From Alphaproteobacteria bacterium (GTDB lineage Bacteria; Pseudomonadota; Alphaproteobacteria; UBA2136; JAPKEQ01): DNA of 49,115 nucleotides. The notes below the pieces were generated by a model. The model was not told the origin of the DNA and ran no database searches. It was given only the letters and a program-made list of their open reading frames with translations. A program made the translations under genes and the position numbers. The stretch lies in the NCBI GenBank assembly GCA_028821995.1, contig JAPKEQ010000003.1, forward strand, positions 1 through 49,115, given 5' to 3'. Below, one piece after another: positions 10,007-18,975 of the stretch. Within the stretch, counting starts at the first letter, position 1. Every line of letters starts with the position of its first letter.

Positions 10007-10259
10007 ATTTTCGATATATAAACCATAAGGCTATATTCAGGCCAAAGTAACCAAGGCCGCCGCCTATAATCACAATTAAATAATTTGGCAGACCGCCAAG
10101 TACATAAGCTGCCAAAGCATAAGTGGGAATACACAAGACATAGCCAAGTGCAAAAGCTAGCGCCTTATGCTTAATGTTACAAAGGCGCACAATCCATATT
10201 TCGATGCCCAATGCGAGGGCACCAGCTGCAAAGAATGCAACAAAAGCAAGTATAGCCAT
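10005..10259 (-). CDS. small membrane protein, unknown
   Basis: 84-aa hydrophobic ORF followed by a terminator. Confidence 0.6.
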   Translation of the reverse strand: MAILAFVAFFAAGALALGIEIWIVRLCNIKHKALAFALGYVLCIPTYALAAYVLGGLPNYLIVIIGGGLGYFGLNIALWFIYRK

Positions 10260-10373
10260 AATAGGCCCCCTTCAGGATAGAAAAAAGAATAGAAGATGAT
10301 TGATTTAACTAGGTTATAGTAAGGCTTGAGTTACCTTTCAAGCAAAACCTATAAAAATATGAGTTTATATGAG

Positions 10374-10400
10374 AAAAACAGCCCGCAAAGGGCTGTTTTT
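10374..10400 (-). terminator. Rho-independent terminator
   Basis: aaaaacagcccgcaaagggctgttttt. Confidence 0.8.
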
Positions 10401-10413
10401 CTTTTCGGTTCTG

Positions 10414-10710
10414 TTAAAGAGAATCTTTCTCTTTACTCGCTGTGTTAAAGGCAAATTCGCCTATAAGCAAAGCCAAAACAATACCTGTCACAATGGCAAT
10501 CAAATCCCCCACAGGAGACAGCATTTCGCTATATCCAGCAGAAATCCATGAGGCAAATATAGCAAAGACAAGAAACGTGACAAATTTCCACACCCTTTGG
10601 GAGAGGAGTGGCATATCAGGGAAAAGGTTCAAGTACACCTTTTCCATGGTCAGGCCTGCAGCCAGCGTTGCCAAAAAAAAGGCCAAAGAAACAATAAAAA
10701 AGCTCAGCAT
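10414..10710 (-). CDS. small membrane protein, unknown
   Basis: 98-aa hydrophobic ORF followed by a terminator. Confidence 0.6.
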   Translation of the reverse strand: MLSFFIVSLAFFLATLAAGLTMEKVYLNLFPDMPLLSQRVWKFVTFLVFAIFASWISAGYSEMLSPVGDLIAIVTGIVLALLIGEFAFNTASKEKDSL

Positions 10711-10791
10711 AGTGGATACTCCATACGCAAAAAAAGAACAGAAGATAAATGTGCGGTGTGCTTATCTCACAGAGACGCCTGACTCACAAGC

Positions 10792-10817
10792 AAAAACAGC
10801 CCCGAAGGGCTGTTTTT
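10792..10817 (-). terminator. Rho-independent terminator of pgpA
   Basis: aaaaacagccccgaagggctgttttt, identical to 9981-10006. Confidence 0.85.
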
Positions 10818-10826
10818 ATAAATCGA

Positions 10827-11360
10827 TTAACCAAACATAAACCAAAGCACAGCTATAGCAAAAAGTGCGGCAACGCCGTCATCCAGCATCACGCCCCAAG
10901 GGCCTTCAAATTTGCTATCCATCCAGCTAATCGGCGGCGGCTTGACCATATCAAAAAAGCGAAACAGTACAAAGGCCAGTAGCCAGTGCCACGCTTCCCC
11001 AAGGCCAAAAAGCGGAAAAGTACATATGACCATAGCCATACCAAACACTTCATCAATCACCACGCTTTTGTGGTCGTGAGCGCCGGTGTGATCTTCCACC
11101 ACGCGGCAAGCCCATACGCCAACCACAAGGCTCAGCAGTGTAAATACTGCTAAAGTCCACACACCTAAAAAAGTGTAAATCAGCCAAATAAAAGGCAGGC
11201 TTGCCACAGTGCCAGCGGTGCCAGAAAGCGGCAAATGGCCTGAGCCAAACCAAGCGGCAATCCAAAACCCTTTATGGGGGTATGGGTACGGCAGCGGTGC
11301 CACTTTGTATTTTTTTTGTCTGTCTTTTACATTGAACAGACGATTGAGAGTTTTCTTCAT
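10827..11360 (-). CDS. pgpA: phosphatidylglycerophosphatase A
   Basis: WFGSGHLPLSGTAGTVASLP...VVIDEVFGMA...FVLFRFFDMVKPPPI. Confidence 0.93.
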   Translation of the reverse strand: MKKTLNRLFNVKDRQKKYKVAPLPYPYPHKGFWIAAWFGSGHLPLSGTAGTVASLPFIWLIYTFLGVWTLAVFTLLSLVVGVWACRVVEDHTGAHDHKSVVIDEVFGMAMVICTFPLFGLGEAWHWLLAFVLFRFFDMVKPPPISWMDSKFEGPWGVMLDDGVAALFAIAVLWFMFG

Positions 11361-11497
11361 GGGTATCCCAACTTAATAAAAGGACAATAGATTAAGGTTA
11401 CACATCGTATACATGACTGATTAATATATAGTCAATTAAAAAGGCTGTTTATACATCTCTGATTGATTTTTCCCCCTCTTTCTCCCATGATACGGCC

Positions 11498-11959
11498 ATG
11501 AAAAATAATAACGATTTACAAAGCATTCATATCTATACAGATGGCGCATGCAGCGGCAACCCAGGCCCAGGCGGTTGGGGCGCATACATGCTATTTAATG
11601 GCCATGAAAGAGAAATGAGCGGCCACGAAGAGCACACCACAAATAACCGCATGGAACTCACTGCTGTTATTGAGGCTCTTAACGCACTAAAAAAACCATG
11701 TCACGTGACCATCTTTACGGATTCAACTTATGTGCTAAAAGGCGCAACAGAGTGGATGGAAGGCTGGAAAAAGCGCCAATGGAAAAATGCGGCTAAAAAA
11801 CCCGTTGAGAACCGCGACCTATGGGAAATGTTAGACGAAGCACTGCAACGTCACACTATGGATTGGGAGTGGGTAAAAGGCCATGCAGGCAACCCCGGCA
11901 ACGAAAAAGCTGACACACTTGCGACCGAAGCCATAAAGAAACGTACAGAAGAGGATTAG
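11498..11959 (+). CDS. rnhA: ribonuclease HI
   Basis: IYTDGACSGNPGPGGWGAYM...NNRMELTAVIEAL...TDSTYV...WVKGHAGNPGNEKAD. Confidence 0.97.
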   Translation: MKNNNDLQSIHIYTDGACSGNPGPGGWGAYMLFNGHEREMSGHEEHTTNNRMELTAVIEALNALKKPCHVTIFTDSTYVLKGATEWMEGWKKRQWKNAAKKPVENRDLWEMLDEALQRHTMDWEWVKGHAGNPGNEKADTLATEAIKKRTEED

Positions 11960-12031
11960 CCTTTTTTTACTTAAGGTGTAGGGGTACACTTTTGCTAAGG
12001 GAGCAAAAATAATAACGTTAGGGATAGACCA

Positions 12032-12613
12032 ATGCTAGATACAGCACACAGCAAATCTGGAATCGTGACTAATTTTACAGGTTACTTACTTCTGGCAACA
12101 GATGCGCTTAAATATTCCTACTTTGAAAAATCCGTTATTTTTATTTGCTCGCACAGCGACGAAGGCGCGATGGGACTTGTTATTAACTCCCCTCTTCCAA
12201 GTACAAATTTTGAAAATCTCACAGAAGATCTTGGCATTAACGCAGAGCTTGCGGCATCACCTGTAGTTCTTGGCGGCGGCCCCGTTGAGCCCAACCGCGG
12301 CTTTGTGTTGCATAGCGGAGACTACATGCACAAGCTTACGGTTCCTGTAACAGAAGAAATTTTTCTCAGCGCGACAACAGATGTTATTGAAGCCACCGCA
12401 AAAGGTATAGGACCAAAAGCACAAAACCTTTGCCTAGGCTATAGCGGCTGGGATGCAGGCCAACTTGAATCTGAAATTGCAGAAGATAGCTGGCAAGTGA
12501 TTCCTGCAAGCCGCGGCATCTTGTTTGAAACACCTGTTGATCACCGCTATGACGCAGCCATGGCCTCTATTGGATTAACTGGTGCTACCATGATGACAAG
12601 CGCCTGGGCTTAG
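12032..12613 (+). CDS. YqgE/AlgH family protein
   Basis: GYLLLATDALKYSYFEKSVIFICSHSDEGAMGLVINSPL, GGPVEPNRGFVLHS. Confidence 0.93.
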   Translation: MLDTAHSKSGIVTNFTGYLLLATDALKYSYFEKSVIFICSHSDEGAMGLVINSPLPSTNFENLTEDLGINAELAASPVVLGGGPVEPNRGFVLHSGDYMHKLTVPVTEEIFLSATTDVIEATAKGIGPKAQNLCLGYSGWDAGQLESEIAEDSWQVIPASRGILFETPVDHRYDAAMASIGLTGATMMTSAWA

Positions 12614-12722
12614 GGCAAATTACTTCAAAGGGCTTTTGCACCTCACTTGTAAAGTCGTCTCACTGCCCCCATACCATATATACAACTGAATAAATCTCTC
12701 TCACCATTTCATGGAGGCAGAA

Positions 12723-13268
12723 ATGCTAAAACATGCTCTTGTGCTTATCTGCACTTTGCTGTTGCCGACCCTTGCGTTCGCAGCAAACACAACTGAAGAA
12801 ACTGCCAAAACTGAAGAATGCCTTGAATATCATGGGGACATCTTGAACGGGATGCTGAACATGACGCCGGCACTCTTTTTTGGCCTAGATGGCGATCATA
12901 GCAATGATACGCCCTCAAACTCCCAAAACCTTGATAACCTCGCTTCTGCGATCACAAAGGCTCAGAACAAAGATTGCGCATCTGAAGCTTTGGCAAAGAA
13001 TATGGCCATGCTGATTTCCAGCGCAGACGTAGAAAAAGCGGCTGGGTATATCTTCTATGGCATTCATGCTGACACAACCAACGAAGAGGCCATTTGCAAA
13101 ATTGCAAGCCACGAAATTGCTGCGCTTAAAAGCAAAGCACCCAAGCGCTACAGAAGCAGCCTTGATGAGGTTTCCAGCTCTTGGTATATGGCAATTGAAG
13201 TCCGCAAAGCTATCATTGATTTGGATTTTTGCCTTGAACCTATCGCCACATCTTTTGTTGGTGAATAA
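12723..13268 (+). CDS. secreted protein of unknown function
   Basis: signal peptide MLKHALVLICTLLLPTLAFA; ATGGAGG SD upstream of ATG at 12723. Confidence 0.65.
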   Translation: MLKHALVLICTLLLPTLAFAANTTEETAKTEECLEYHGDILNGMLNMTPALFFGLDGDHSNDTPSNSQNLDNLASAITKAQNKDCASEALAKNMAMLISSADVEKAAGYIFYGIHADTTNEEAICKIASHEIAALKSKAPKRYRSSLDEVSSSWYMAIEVRKAIIDLDFCLEPIATSFVGE

Positions 13269-13307
13269 ACGATTTTGAGACAGTCCTTCACAGGGCTGTT
13301 TCTATTT

Positions 13308-13625
13308 TTAAGGCATTGGCGAAAGAGCAGGCTCGCCTTCTTCTGACATAATAATATAATAGCCATCAGCGCTTTCTTCTGGCTCTTCCACATGCTGGAA
13401 CACCGTAAACTGCTTTGCACGCAACATCACGCCTGGCTCTTTATTATAAAGCAGCCAGCCAACGTAAGTCAGCCCAGCAACAAGCAAAGCAATGACCGCA
13501 AGAAGTCCCATAATAATTCTAGATTTATGACGATGATATAAATAGACAATACGCTTAAAGCGATGCGGCGTCCCGTCTTTTTGTATGCGCTCTGTAAGCT
13601 TTAATTTGCGCTCTACTGTTGCCAT
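13308..13625 (-). CDS. small single-TM protein, unknown
   Basis: MATVERKLKLTERIQKDGTPHRFKRIVYLYHRHKSRIIMGLLAVIALLVAGLTYVGWLLY. Confidence 0.6.
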   Translation of the reverse strand: MATVERKLKLTERIQKDGTPHRFKRIVYLYHRHKSRIIMGLLAVIALLVAGLTYVGWLLYNKEPGVMLRAKQFTVFQHVEEPEESADGYYIIMSEEGEPALSPMP

Positions 13626-13793
13626 AAATGTCCCTACATTCCCTTTTGTCTGACAATTTAACCATATGCGAAATACATCCATCTACCAAAACAATTTCTT
13701 AAAATTTGACAAAAACAAATCGCATATGTATACAGAAGGAATATAAATACCCACCTCTTCCCTTTTCCTTCCGAGACATAAGGAGTCCAAACT

Positions 13794-14510
13794 TTGGACC
13801 TCGAAGAATTTCAAAAACATCTCGGGTACACATTCCGAGATGTTTCTCTCCTTAAAACGGCGCTATCACGTGGTGATTCGCATGAATCCCCCCTGGCTGG
13901 CTCTCTTGAACATATTGGGGATGCTGTTGTCTCCCTTGTTGTAAGAGACCTTCTATCCAGGCTGTATGGGGATAAGAAAATTTACAAATATTCTCAACTT
14001 GTTAGCAATCACAACATGAGTATGGTTGCTCGCAAAATCCCACTGCAAAAAGCATCTAAACAGTACTCAAACTATCGCTATCATCTTTCGAAAAAGAGTA
14101 TTGCAAACTTGCTTGAGGCCCTCATTGGGGCCATTTTTCAAGATGGTGGTTTTGAACCTGCACGAGACTTTATTTGGGAGGTTTTCCCTTTCCAAGCCAT
14201 TCTTGTGCATGATTTTACCCCTCCTGAAATTAAGAGCAATAAAGAAGCTGAAAAAAGACTGCGTGAATTCCAATTTGCAAAGTTTCTCATCAAAGAAGCT
14301 TATGAAGCCACTCCTTTTCAAGCCTCAATGGACTATCATATTGAGCGCATTCAACAAAAAGACGTCAATGCATCCCATGCACTTCTTCTCTTTGAAATTG
14401 ATATGGCTCACAAATGGGACAAGTTCTTCATGCCCAATACCCTCATTGGCAAACTGCATAAAGAGCAAGGCCGGCTTCCGCTACTTGAACACAACGCAGC
14501 GTCTCTGTAA
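13794..14510 (+). CDS. RNase III-domain-like protein (divergent, TTG start)
   Basis: LGYTFRDVSLLKTAL...LEHIGDAVVSL...SIANLLEALIGAIFQDGGFEPARDFI; AAGGAG upstream of TTG. Confidence 0.7.
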   Translation: MDLEEFQKHLGYTFRDVSLLKTALSRGDSHESPLAGSLEHIGDAVVSLVVRDLLSRLYGDKKIYKYSQLVSNHNMSMVARKIPLQKASKQYSNYRYHLSKKSIANLLEALIGAIFQDGGFEPARDFIWEVFPFQAILVHDFTPPEIKSNKEAEKRLREFQFAKFLIKEAYEATPFQASMDYHIERIQQKDVNASHALLLFEIDMAHKWDKFFMPNTLIGKLHKEQGRLPLLEHNAASL

Positions 14511-14604
14511 CCATCCTTAATATAAGAACCGGAAGTGCTTATATATAAGGTAATACATTAAACTTCCGTACCTTCCCCCCTCTTGCCCCAAAGGAGTATT
14601 TCCC

Positions 14605-15075
14605 ATGGCAAAATCCACAGTCGTCACATTTGTGATGTTCAATACTGCAGGCCAGTTGATGATGCAGGTCCGCAACCACATGAGCGCCGAAGGCAAAGCC
14701 ATCGGCAGCCCCGGCAAGCTCAGCCTGTTCGGCGCGCGCCATGATGGCGGCGCTGTTGATGTGCCTGCCGTGGTTTCACAGGAACTTGGTATCAATGTGA
14801 CTGCCGCAGATATCCAGTTTGTCGGTCACGTGCTTGATGACACCGTCAAAGGCCGTGTCAATCTGGTACACAAGATCACCGTCCCCTATGACAGTGCTCT
14901 GGTGGAACAAAACCCCGCTGGCAAAGACCTCATGGAAAAATTGGCCGCTGCCCAAGGCATGGGCGTTGTTGCCGTTGGCAAGGCCGACCTTGCCGCCGCG
15001 ATTGAAGCTGGTGATGTCAGCGAAATCAGCGTACAGATCATGAAAGAGCACCGCGGCCTGAAACCCAAAGTGTAA
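14605..15075 (+). CDS. unknown; possible degenerate Nudix-fold protein
   Basis: AAAGGAG SD; GKLSLFGARHDGGAVDVPAVVSQELGI resembles a degraded Nudix box. Confidence 0.6.
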   Translation: MAKSTVVTFVMFNTAGQLMMQVRNHMSAEGKAIGSPGKLSLFGARHDGGAVDVPAVVSQELGINVTAADIQFVGHVLDDTVKGRVNLVHKITVPYDSALVEQNPAGKDLMEKLAAAQGMGVVAVGKADLAAAIEAGDVSEISVQIMKEHRGLKPKV

Positions 15076-15085
15076 AGCGAAACTG

Positions 15086-15117
15086 AAGCAAGCTCCCGTT
15101 AGGGGGCTTGTTTTTTT
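15086..15117 (+). terminator. Rho-independent terminator
   Basis: gaagcaagctcccgttagggggcttgttttttt. Confidence 0.7.
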
Positions 15118-15218
15118 GCGCCTTAATGCCTATATATTGAGTAACACTTAACTCTCGCGCCGTTTTATACACAAGGCATTCAACCTTGAACAACGCGCCT
15201 TCTCTTAAAGGAAAACCC

Positions 15219-15692
15219 ATGAAGAAAATTCTTTTTTCCCTCCTGCTTGCAGCTCTTCCTGTTTCGGCATTTGCCGAGCAAGATTGGTGTGCAGATGTGC
15301 GCGAAACAGTTTCAAACTTAGACTTTCCCATTCATGTGGGAGAGCAAGAAAGCCCAATGCTCTATGGCGGTGCAATCATGGATTTGTTGCCAAGTTGTGA
15401 CATTTCCAAAACCATCAAAGTTCTGGTAGATGGTCATGAAGAAGCCATCATTGCCGAAGCGCGCCAGATCTACAAAGAGTATCGCGTAAATTACGTCCAC
15501 GTATGGCCAGAAACTCAAAAGGATTACTTTTGGGTGGCTATGAAAAGCGCAGAACTCCGATGGGAGCAAGCTGTTTACTTCAGCAACTGGCAAAGCAATA
15601 ATGCAGAAGCAAATCGCGATGCTGGTGTACATTTCAAGGAGCTCAAGCGCCTGCTTGATACACTTGAAGCGCTATACAACAAACAGCAATAA
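15219..15692 (+). CDS. secreted protein of unknown function
   Basis: signal peptide MKKILFSLLLAALPVSAFA; AAAGGAAAA upstream; terminator follows. Confidence 0.65.
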   Translation: MKKILFSLLLAALPVSAFAEQDWCADVRETVSNLDFPIHVGEQESPMLYGGAIMDLLPSCDISKTIKVLVDGHEEAIIAEARQIYKEYRVNYVHVWPETQKDYFWVAMKSAELRWEQAVYFSNWQSNNAEANRDAGVHFKELKRLLDTLEALYNKQQ

Positions 15693-15702
15693 TCGATAAA
15701 CA

Positions 15703-15733
15703 ACAGCCCTCATTTTGAGGGCTGTTTGTTTTT
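15703..15733 (+). terminator. Rho-independent terminator
   Basis: acagccctcattttgagggctgtttgttttt. Confidence 0.75.
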
Positions 15734-15747
15734 GCATTAAAGGTACT

Positions 15748-15885
15748 TCTCATAAATAAGTAAGATAAACTCTCGTACCTTTTTTTACAGAGGCTCTTGC
15801 CTCTGCTATTGGTGCGTTTTCTTTTACCTGAGCAACTCTGCTCATAACCTTAGGGAGCCGCATCTAAACAGTGCGGTAAAACGAT
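15748..15885 (+). promoter_or_regulatory. promoter plus structured 5' leader, copy 1
   Basis: near-duplicate of 16379-16518 with three conserved hairpins, third between SD and ATG. Confidence 0.7.
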
Positions 15886-16320
15886 ATGAAAACTCTTCAA
15901 ACTCTTGCTGCCACTGCAACCATTTACTTGGTCATTGGTGCCGCCCTCTTTTTTGCCCCAGTTTGGGCAAAAGAAGGACTTTGGTTCACAGGCATGTGCC
16001 TAACCACCTTCCTTCTTGCCTTCATGGTCATTCTCCATGAAAACACTGAAGGGATTGCGCCAGTCCTTGGTGCAACGTTTCTGCTGACCGCCAATCTGCC
16101 CATGAGCTTTATGGGCGGCTGGGATATCAACCTGAATGAAGCGATGAGCGTTATGCTTGTATGCTTTTTGCTTTCTGGTGGGCTGTTTGTAGCCTTCATG
16201 CATCAAATGGCTTTCAAGCTGATGCATGGCTTTGATCCTTTCTGCGCGACTGATTGTCGCCGAGAAAAATGCCGAGCACGCCGAGCACGCCGCGTCAACC
16301 GTCGTGCAATTTACGGTTAA
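15886..16320 (+). CDS. small membrane protein, unknown
   Basis: several TM segments and basic C-terminus RREKCRARRARRVNRRAIYG. Confidence 0.6.
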   Translation: MKTLQTLAATATIYLVIGAALFFAPVWAKEGLWFTGMCLTTFLLAFMVILHENTEGIAPVLGATFLLTANLPMSFMGGWDINLNEAMSVMLVCFLLSGGLFVAFMHQMAFKLMHGFDPFCATDCRREKCRARRARRVNRRAIYG

Positions 16321-16344
16321 TCGATATATGAAAATAAGCAACGC

Positions 16345-16372
16345 CCCCACCTTGGGGGCGTTTGTTTTCTAT
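16345..16372 (+). terminator. Rho-independent terminator
   Basis: aacgcccccaccttgggggcgtttgttttc. Confidence 0.8.
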
Positions 16373-16378
16373 TTATGA

Positions 16379-16518
16379 TTCTCTACATAAATAAAGGACT
16401 ACACTATGTGTACCTTTTTTACAGAGGCTCTTGCCTTTGCTATTGGTGCACTTTCTTTGAACCTGAGCATTTCGCTCATAACCCTAGGGAACCGCACCTA
16501 AGCAGTGCGGTAGAACAT
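16379..16518 (+). promoter_or_regulatory. promoter plus structured 5' leader, copy 2
   Basis: near-duplicate of 15748-15885. Confidence 0.7.
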
Positions 16519-16587
16519 ATGAAAACTATTCTTTATACCTGCGGCTGTCTTGGCCTTGTTATAGCTGTCAGCATCTTTTTCTTTTAA
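16519..16587 (+). CDS. 22-aa membrane peptide MKTILYTCGCLGLVIAVSIFFF
   Basis: ATG at the position equivalent to the 15886 start behind the duplicated leader; terminator follows. Confidence 0.5.
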   Translation: MKTILYTCGCLGLVIAVSIFFF

Positions 16588-16608
16588 AGGGTGCTAGCCT
16601 CAACCGAA

Positions 16609-16642
16609 AAGAGCCCCTATGTTAAGGGGCTCTTTACTTTTT
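16609..16642. terminator. terminator between convergent genes
   Basis: aaaagagcccctatgttaaggggctctttacttttt. Confidence 0.8.
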
Positions 16643-16655
16643 TACATCAACAGCT

Positions 16656-18818
16656 TTACAGCTTAACAGCTTCGCCTGTTTTAAGGCTTTCAGCTGCTGC
16701 CAGCACCACGCGAGAGCTATGCAGGAAATCATCTAGCGTAACAGACATTGGATTGTCGCCTTTTACAGCATCAACAAAGGCGCGTAGTTCTGCGCCGTGG
16801 CCTTTGTCTTGCCCGCCAGTTAGCAGGCCTTTAATCCAGTTACAAGCACGCACTTTACGTGTTTTACCGCCTTTAATCACAAAGCCTTTTCTAAAGTTAT
16901 CAATTACACCAACCATACCGCCGCCGTACATTTCAATACGTTCTTTGCTAAAGCGTGTATCACCTTCACTTGTGTAAACAACTGTTGCTGTGCTGCCGTC
17001 TGTAAAGGTCATCACAATGGTGTAGTTATCCTGCCCTGCCCCGCGTGTGGTATGAACTGTTTCTACGTCATGGCCAACAAGACCAACAGCAAGGTCGGTA
17101 AAGTGGCAAACTTCGCCAAGTAAGCGGCCACCACCAATTGAGCTATCATGCTGCCAGTTATCACCCGGAATAAAGCCAGCATTTACACGTACAATCACTT
17201 GTTTAGGGCCTGTAACAGGGCTAAATGTATCTGTTAGCGCCTCTGTAAACGGAGAGAAGCGTCGGTTAAAGCCAACCATAAGCACTTTACCGCTTTCGCG
17301 CGCTGCGCTTTCAACAGTGTCCAGCTGCTCTGATGTAAGAGCCAGCGGCTTTTCAACAATCACATGCTTACCAGCTTTAAGAGACTCCGTTACAAGCTGT
17401 GCGTGGCTATCATGGCGCGTTGCGATAAATACGGCTTGTGTTTCACTATCGCCCATTACATCTTCTGTTTTGCTGGTGGCGTAACCAAAACCAAAACGCT
17501 TGCCTGCCGCTTGCGCGCTAAGCCCGCCTTTAGAAATAATACCTGTGAGGCTTACGTCTTTCATTTTTTTCATTTTTGGAATCATCACGCCGCGTGCAAA
17601 CGCCCCTGCGCCAATCACACCAAAACCAATTGTATCTGTGCCAGTAGCTGTTGGCTGAAGCGTAATTTTGGATGTTTCGCGTGCGCTATCACTGCGGCCA
17701 TAAGTCAGGACCACTCCCAGCTGAGGCACAGCTTTGTTTACAACAACGCCGTAAGCTTCTTCAGCTTCTTCAATGGGGTAAGTATGGCTCATGAGTGGTG
17801 CGATTTTAAGATCGCCTGTTTCCATGAGACGAATCGCTTCTGCAAGGTTTTCGCGCTCTGTCCAACGTACGTAACCAATTGGGTAATCTTGCCCTTTTTG
17901 CTCGTAGTTTGAATCATAACGGCCAGGCCCGTAAGAACGAGATACAACAAAATTAAGCTCTTTTTGCATAAAGTCTCTATGCGGTAGCGTTGTGCCTGTC
18001 TTACCAATAAGTACAATATCCGCGCGGTCACGTGCCCAAGTCGCTGCTTGCTCAATTGGGCGAGAGCTATCAGTTGCAGCGCAAATAAGAACCTTGTCAA
18101 AGCCTTTGCCTTTTGTGAAGCTTGAAACTTTATCATCAAGGTTCCCATCTTCTAGGCTATGGGCTGCCTTAATGCCGCACTCTTTAGCAATATCAATACG
18201 GCCTTTATCGTAATCCACTGCAAATACTTTAGCGCCAGATGCGCGTGCAATTTGCGCGGCAAGTTGGCCAACAAGGCCAAGACCCATAACTAAAATTGTA
18301 TCGCCAAGTTGAGGCTTTGCGCTTCTAAAGCCGTGCATTGCAATAGATGTAAGCGTTGCAAATGAGGCATGCTCAAAGCTTACGCTTTCAGGCACAGGTA
18401 CCATCAAATTTTTAGGAATGGCGTTAATTTCCGCATGGTTTGCAAGGCCTGCACCTGCAACGGCAACGCGGTCGCCTTCTTTGTAAAGGTGTTTCATATC
18501 TTCGCTAACAGCAATAACGCGGCCTGCAGCGCTATAGCCAAGCGGAAGCGGCTGCTCAAGCTGTGCGTACACAGCATTCATAGTGCTAAACAAGCCGTCA
18601 CGTTGAAGTTTATCAACCACTTTACCCACAAGGTCTGGACGCTCTTTCGCTTTACCAAGTGCGCTTTTGTTTGCAAAATCGATCAGCATTTTTTCTGTCC
18701 CTGCACTAATGAGTGAGGCTTCAGTTGCCACAAGAACTTCACCGCGGCCGAGCGTTGGCGGGGGTACATCTGAAAGTTCTGTTTTACCACTGCGTATTTG
18801 CTGAACAACTTGCTTCAT
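16656..18818 (-). CDS. fused zinc-type alcohol dehydrogenase (MDR) + Gfo/Idh/MocA oxidoreductase
   Basis: N-terminal MDR (GYSAAGRVI, GLGLVGQLAAQIARASGAKVFAVDYD) and C-terminal GFGVIGAGAFARGVMIPKM...EKPLAL. Confidence 0.92.
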   Translation of the reverse strand: MKQVVQQIRSGKTELSDVPPPTLGRGEVLVATEASLISAGTEKMLIDFANKSALGKAKERPDLVGKVVDKLQRDGLFSTMNAVYAQLEQPLPLGYSAAGRVIAVSEDMKHLYKEGDRVAVAGAGLANHAEINAIPKNLMVPVPESVSFEHASFATLTSIAMHGFRSAKPQLGDTILVMGLGLVGQLAAQIARASGAKVFAVDYDKGRIDIAKECGIKAAHSLEDGNLDDKVSSFTKGKGFDKVLICAATDSSRPIEQAATWARDRADIVLIGKTGTTLPHRDFMQKELNFVVSRSYGPGRYDSNYEQKGQDYPIGYVRWTERENLAEAIRLMETGDLKIAPLMSHTYPIEEAEEAYGVVVNKAVPQLGVVLTYGRSDSARETSKITLQPTATGTDTIGFGVIGAGAFARGVMIPKMKKMKDVSLTGIISKGGLSAQAAGKRFGFGYATSKTEDVMGDSETQAVFIATRHDSHAQLVTESLKAGKHVIVEKPLALTSEQLDTVESAARESGKVLMVGFNRRFSPFTEALTDTFSPVTGPKQVIVRVNAGFIPGDNWQHDSSIGGGRLLGEVCHFTDLAVGLVGHDVETVHTTRGAGQDNYTIVMTFTDGSTATVVYTSEGDTRFSKERIEMYGGGMVGVIDNFRKGFVIKGGKTRKVRACNWIKGLLTGGQDKGHGAELRAFVDAVKGDNPMSVTLDDFLHSSRVVLAAAESLKTGEAVKL

Positions 18819-18975
18819 GAGACTTAAAATTCCTTAATATTTAAACACGCCACATATTTGCAAAAATAGCTGAATTTGTCGAGGGATAAGTTTAGGTTTG
18901 ACCATGTATACATGATGGTGATACTTTCCGGCTAAACACCTATCTTCTCTTTCTCTTTTTCCAAGGATATCATCC

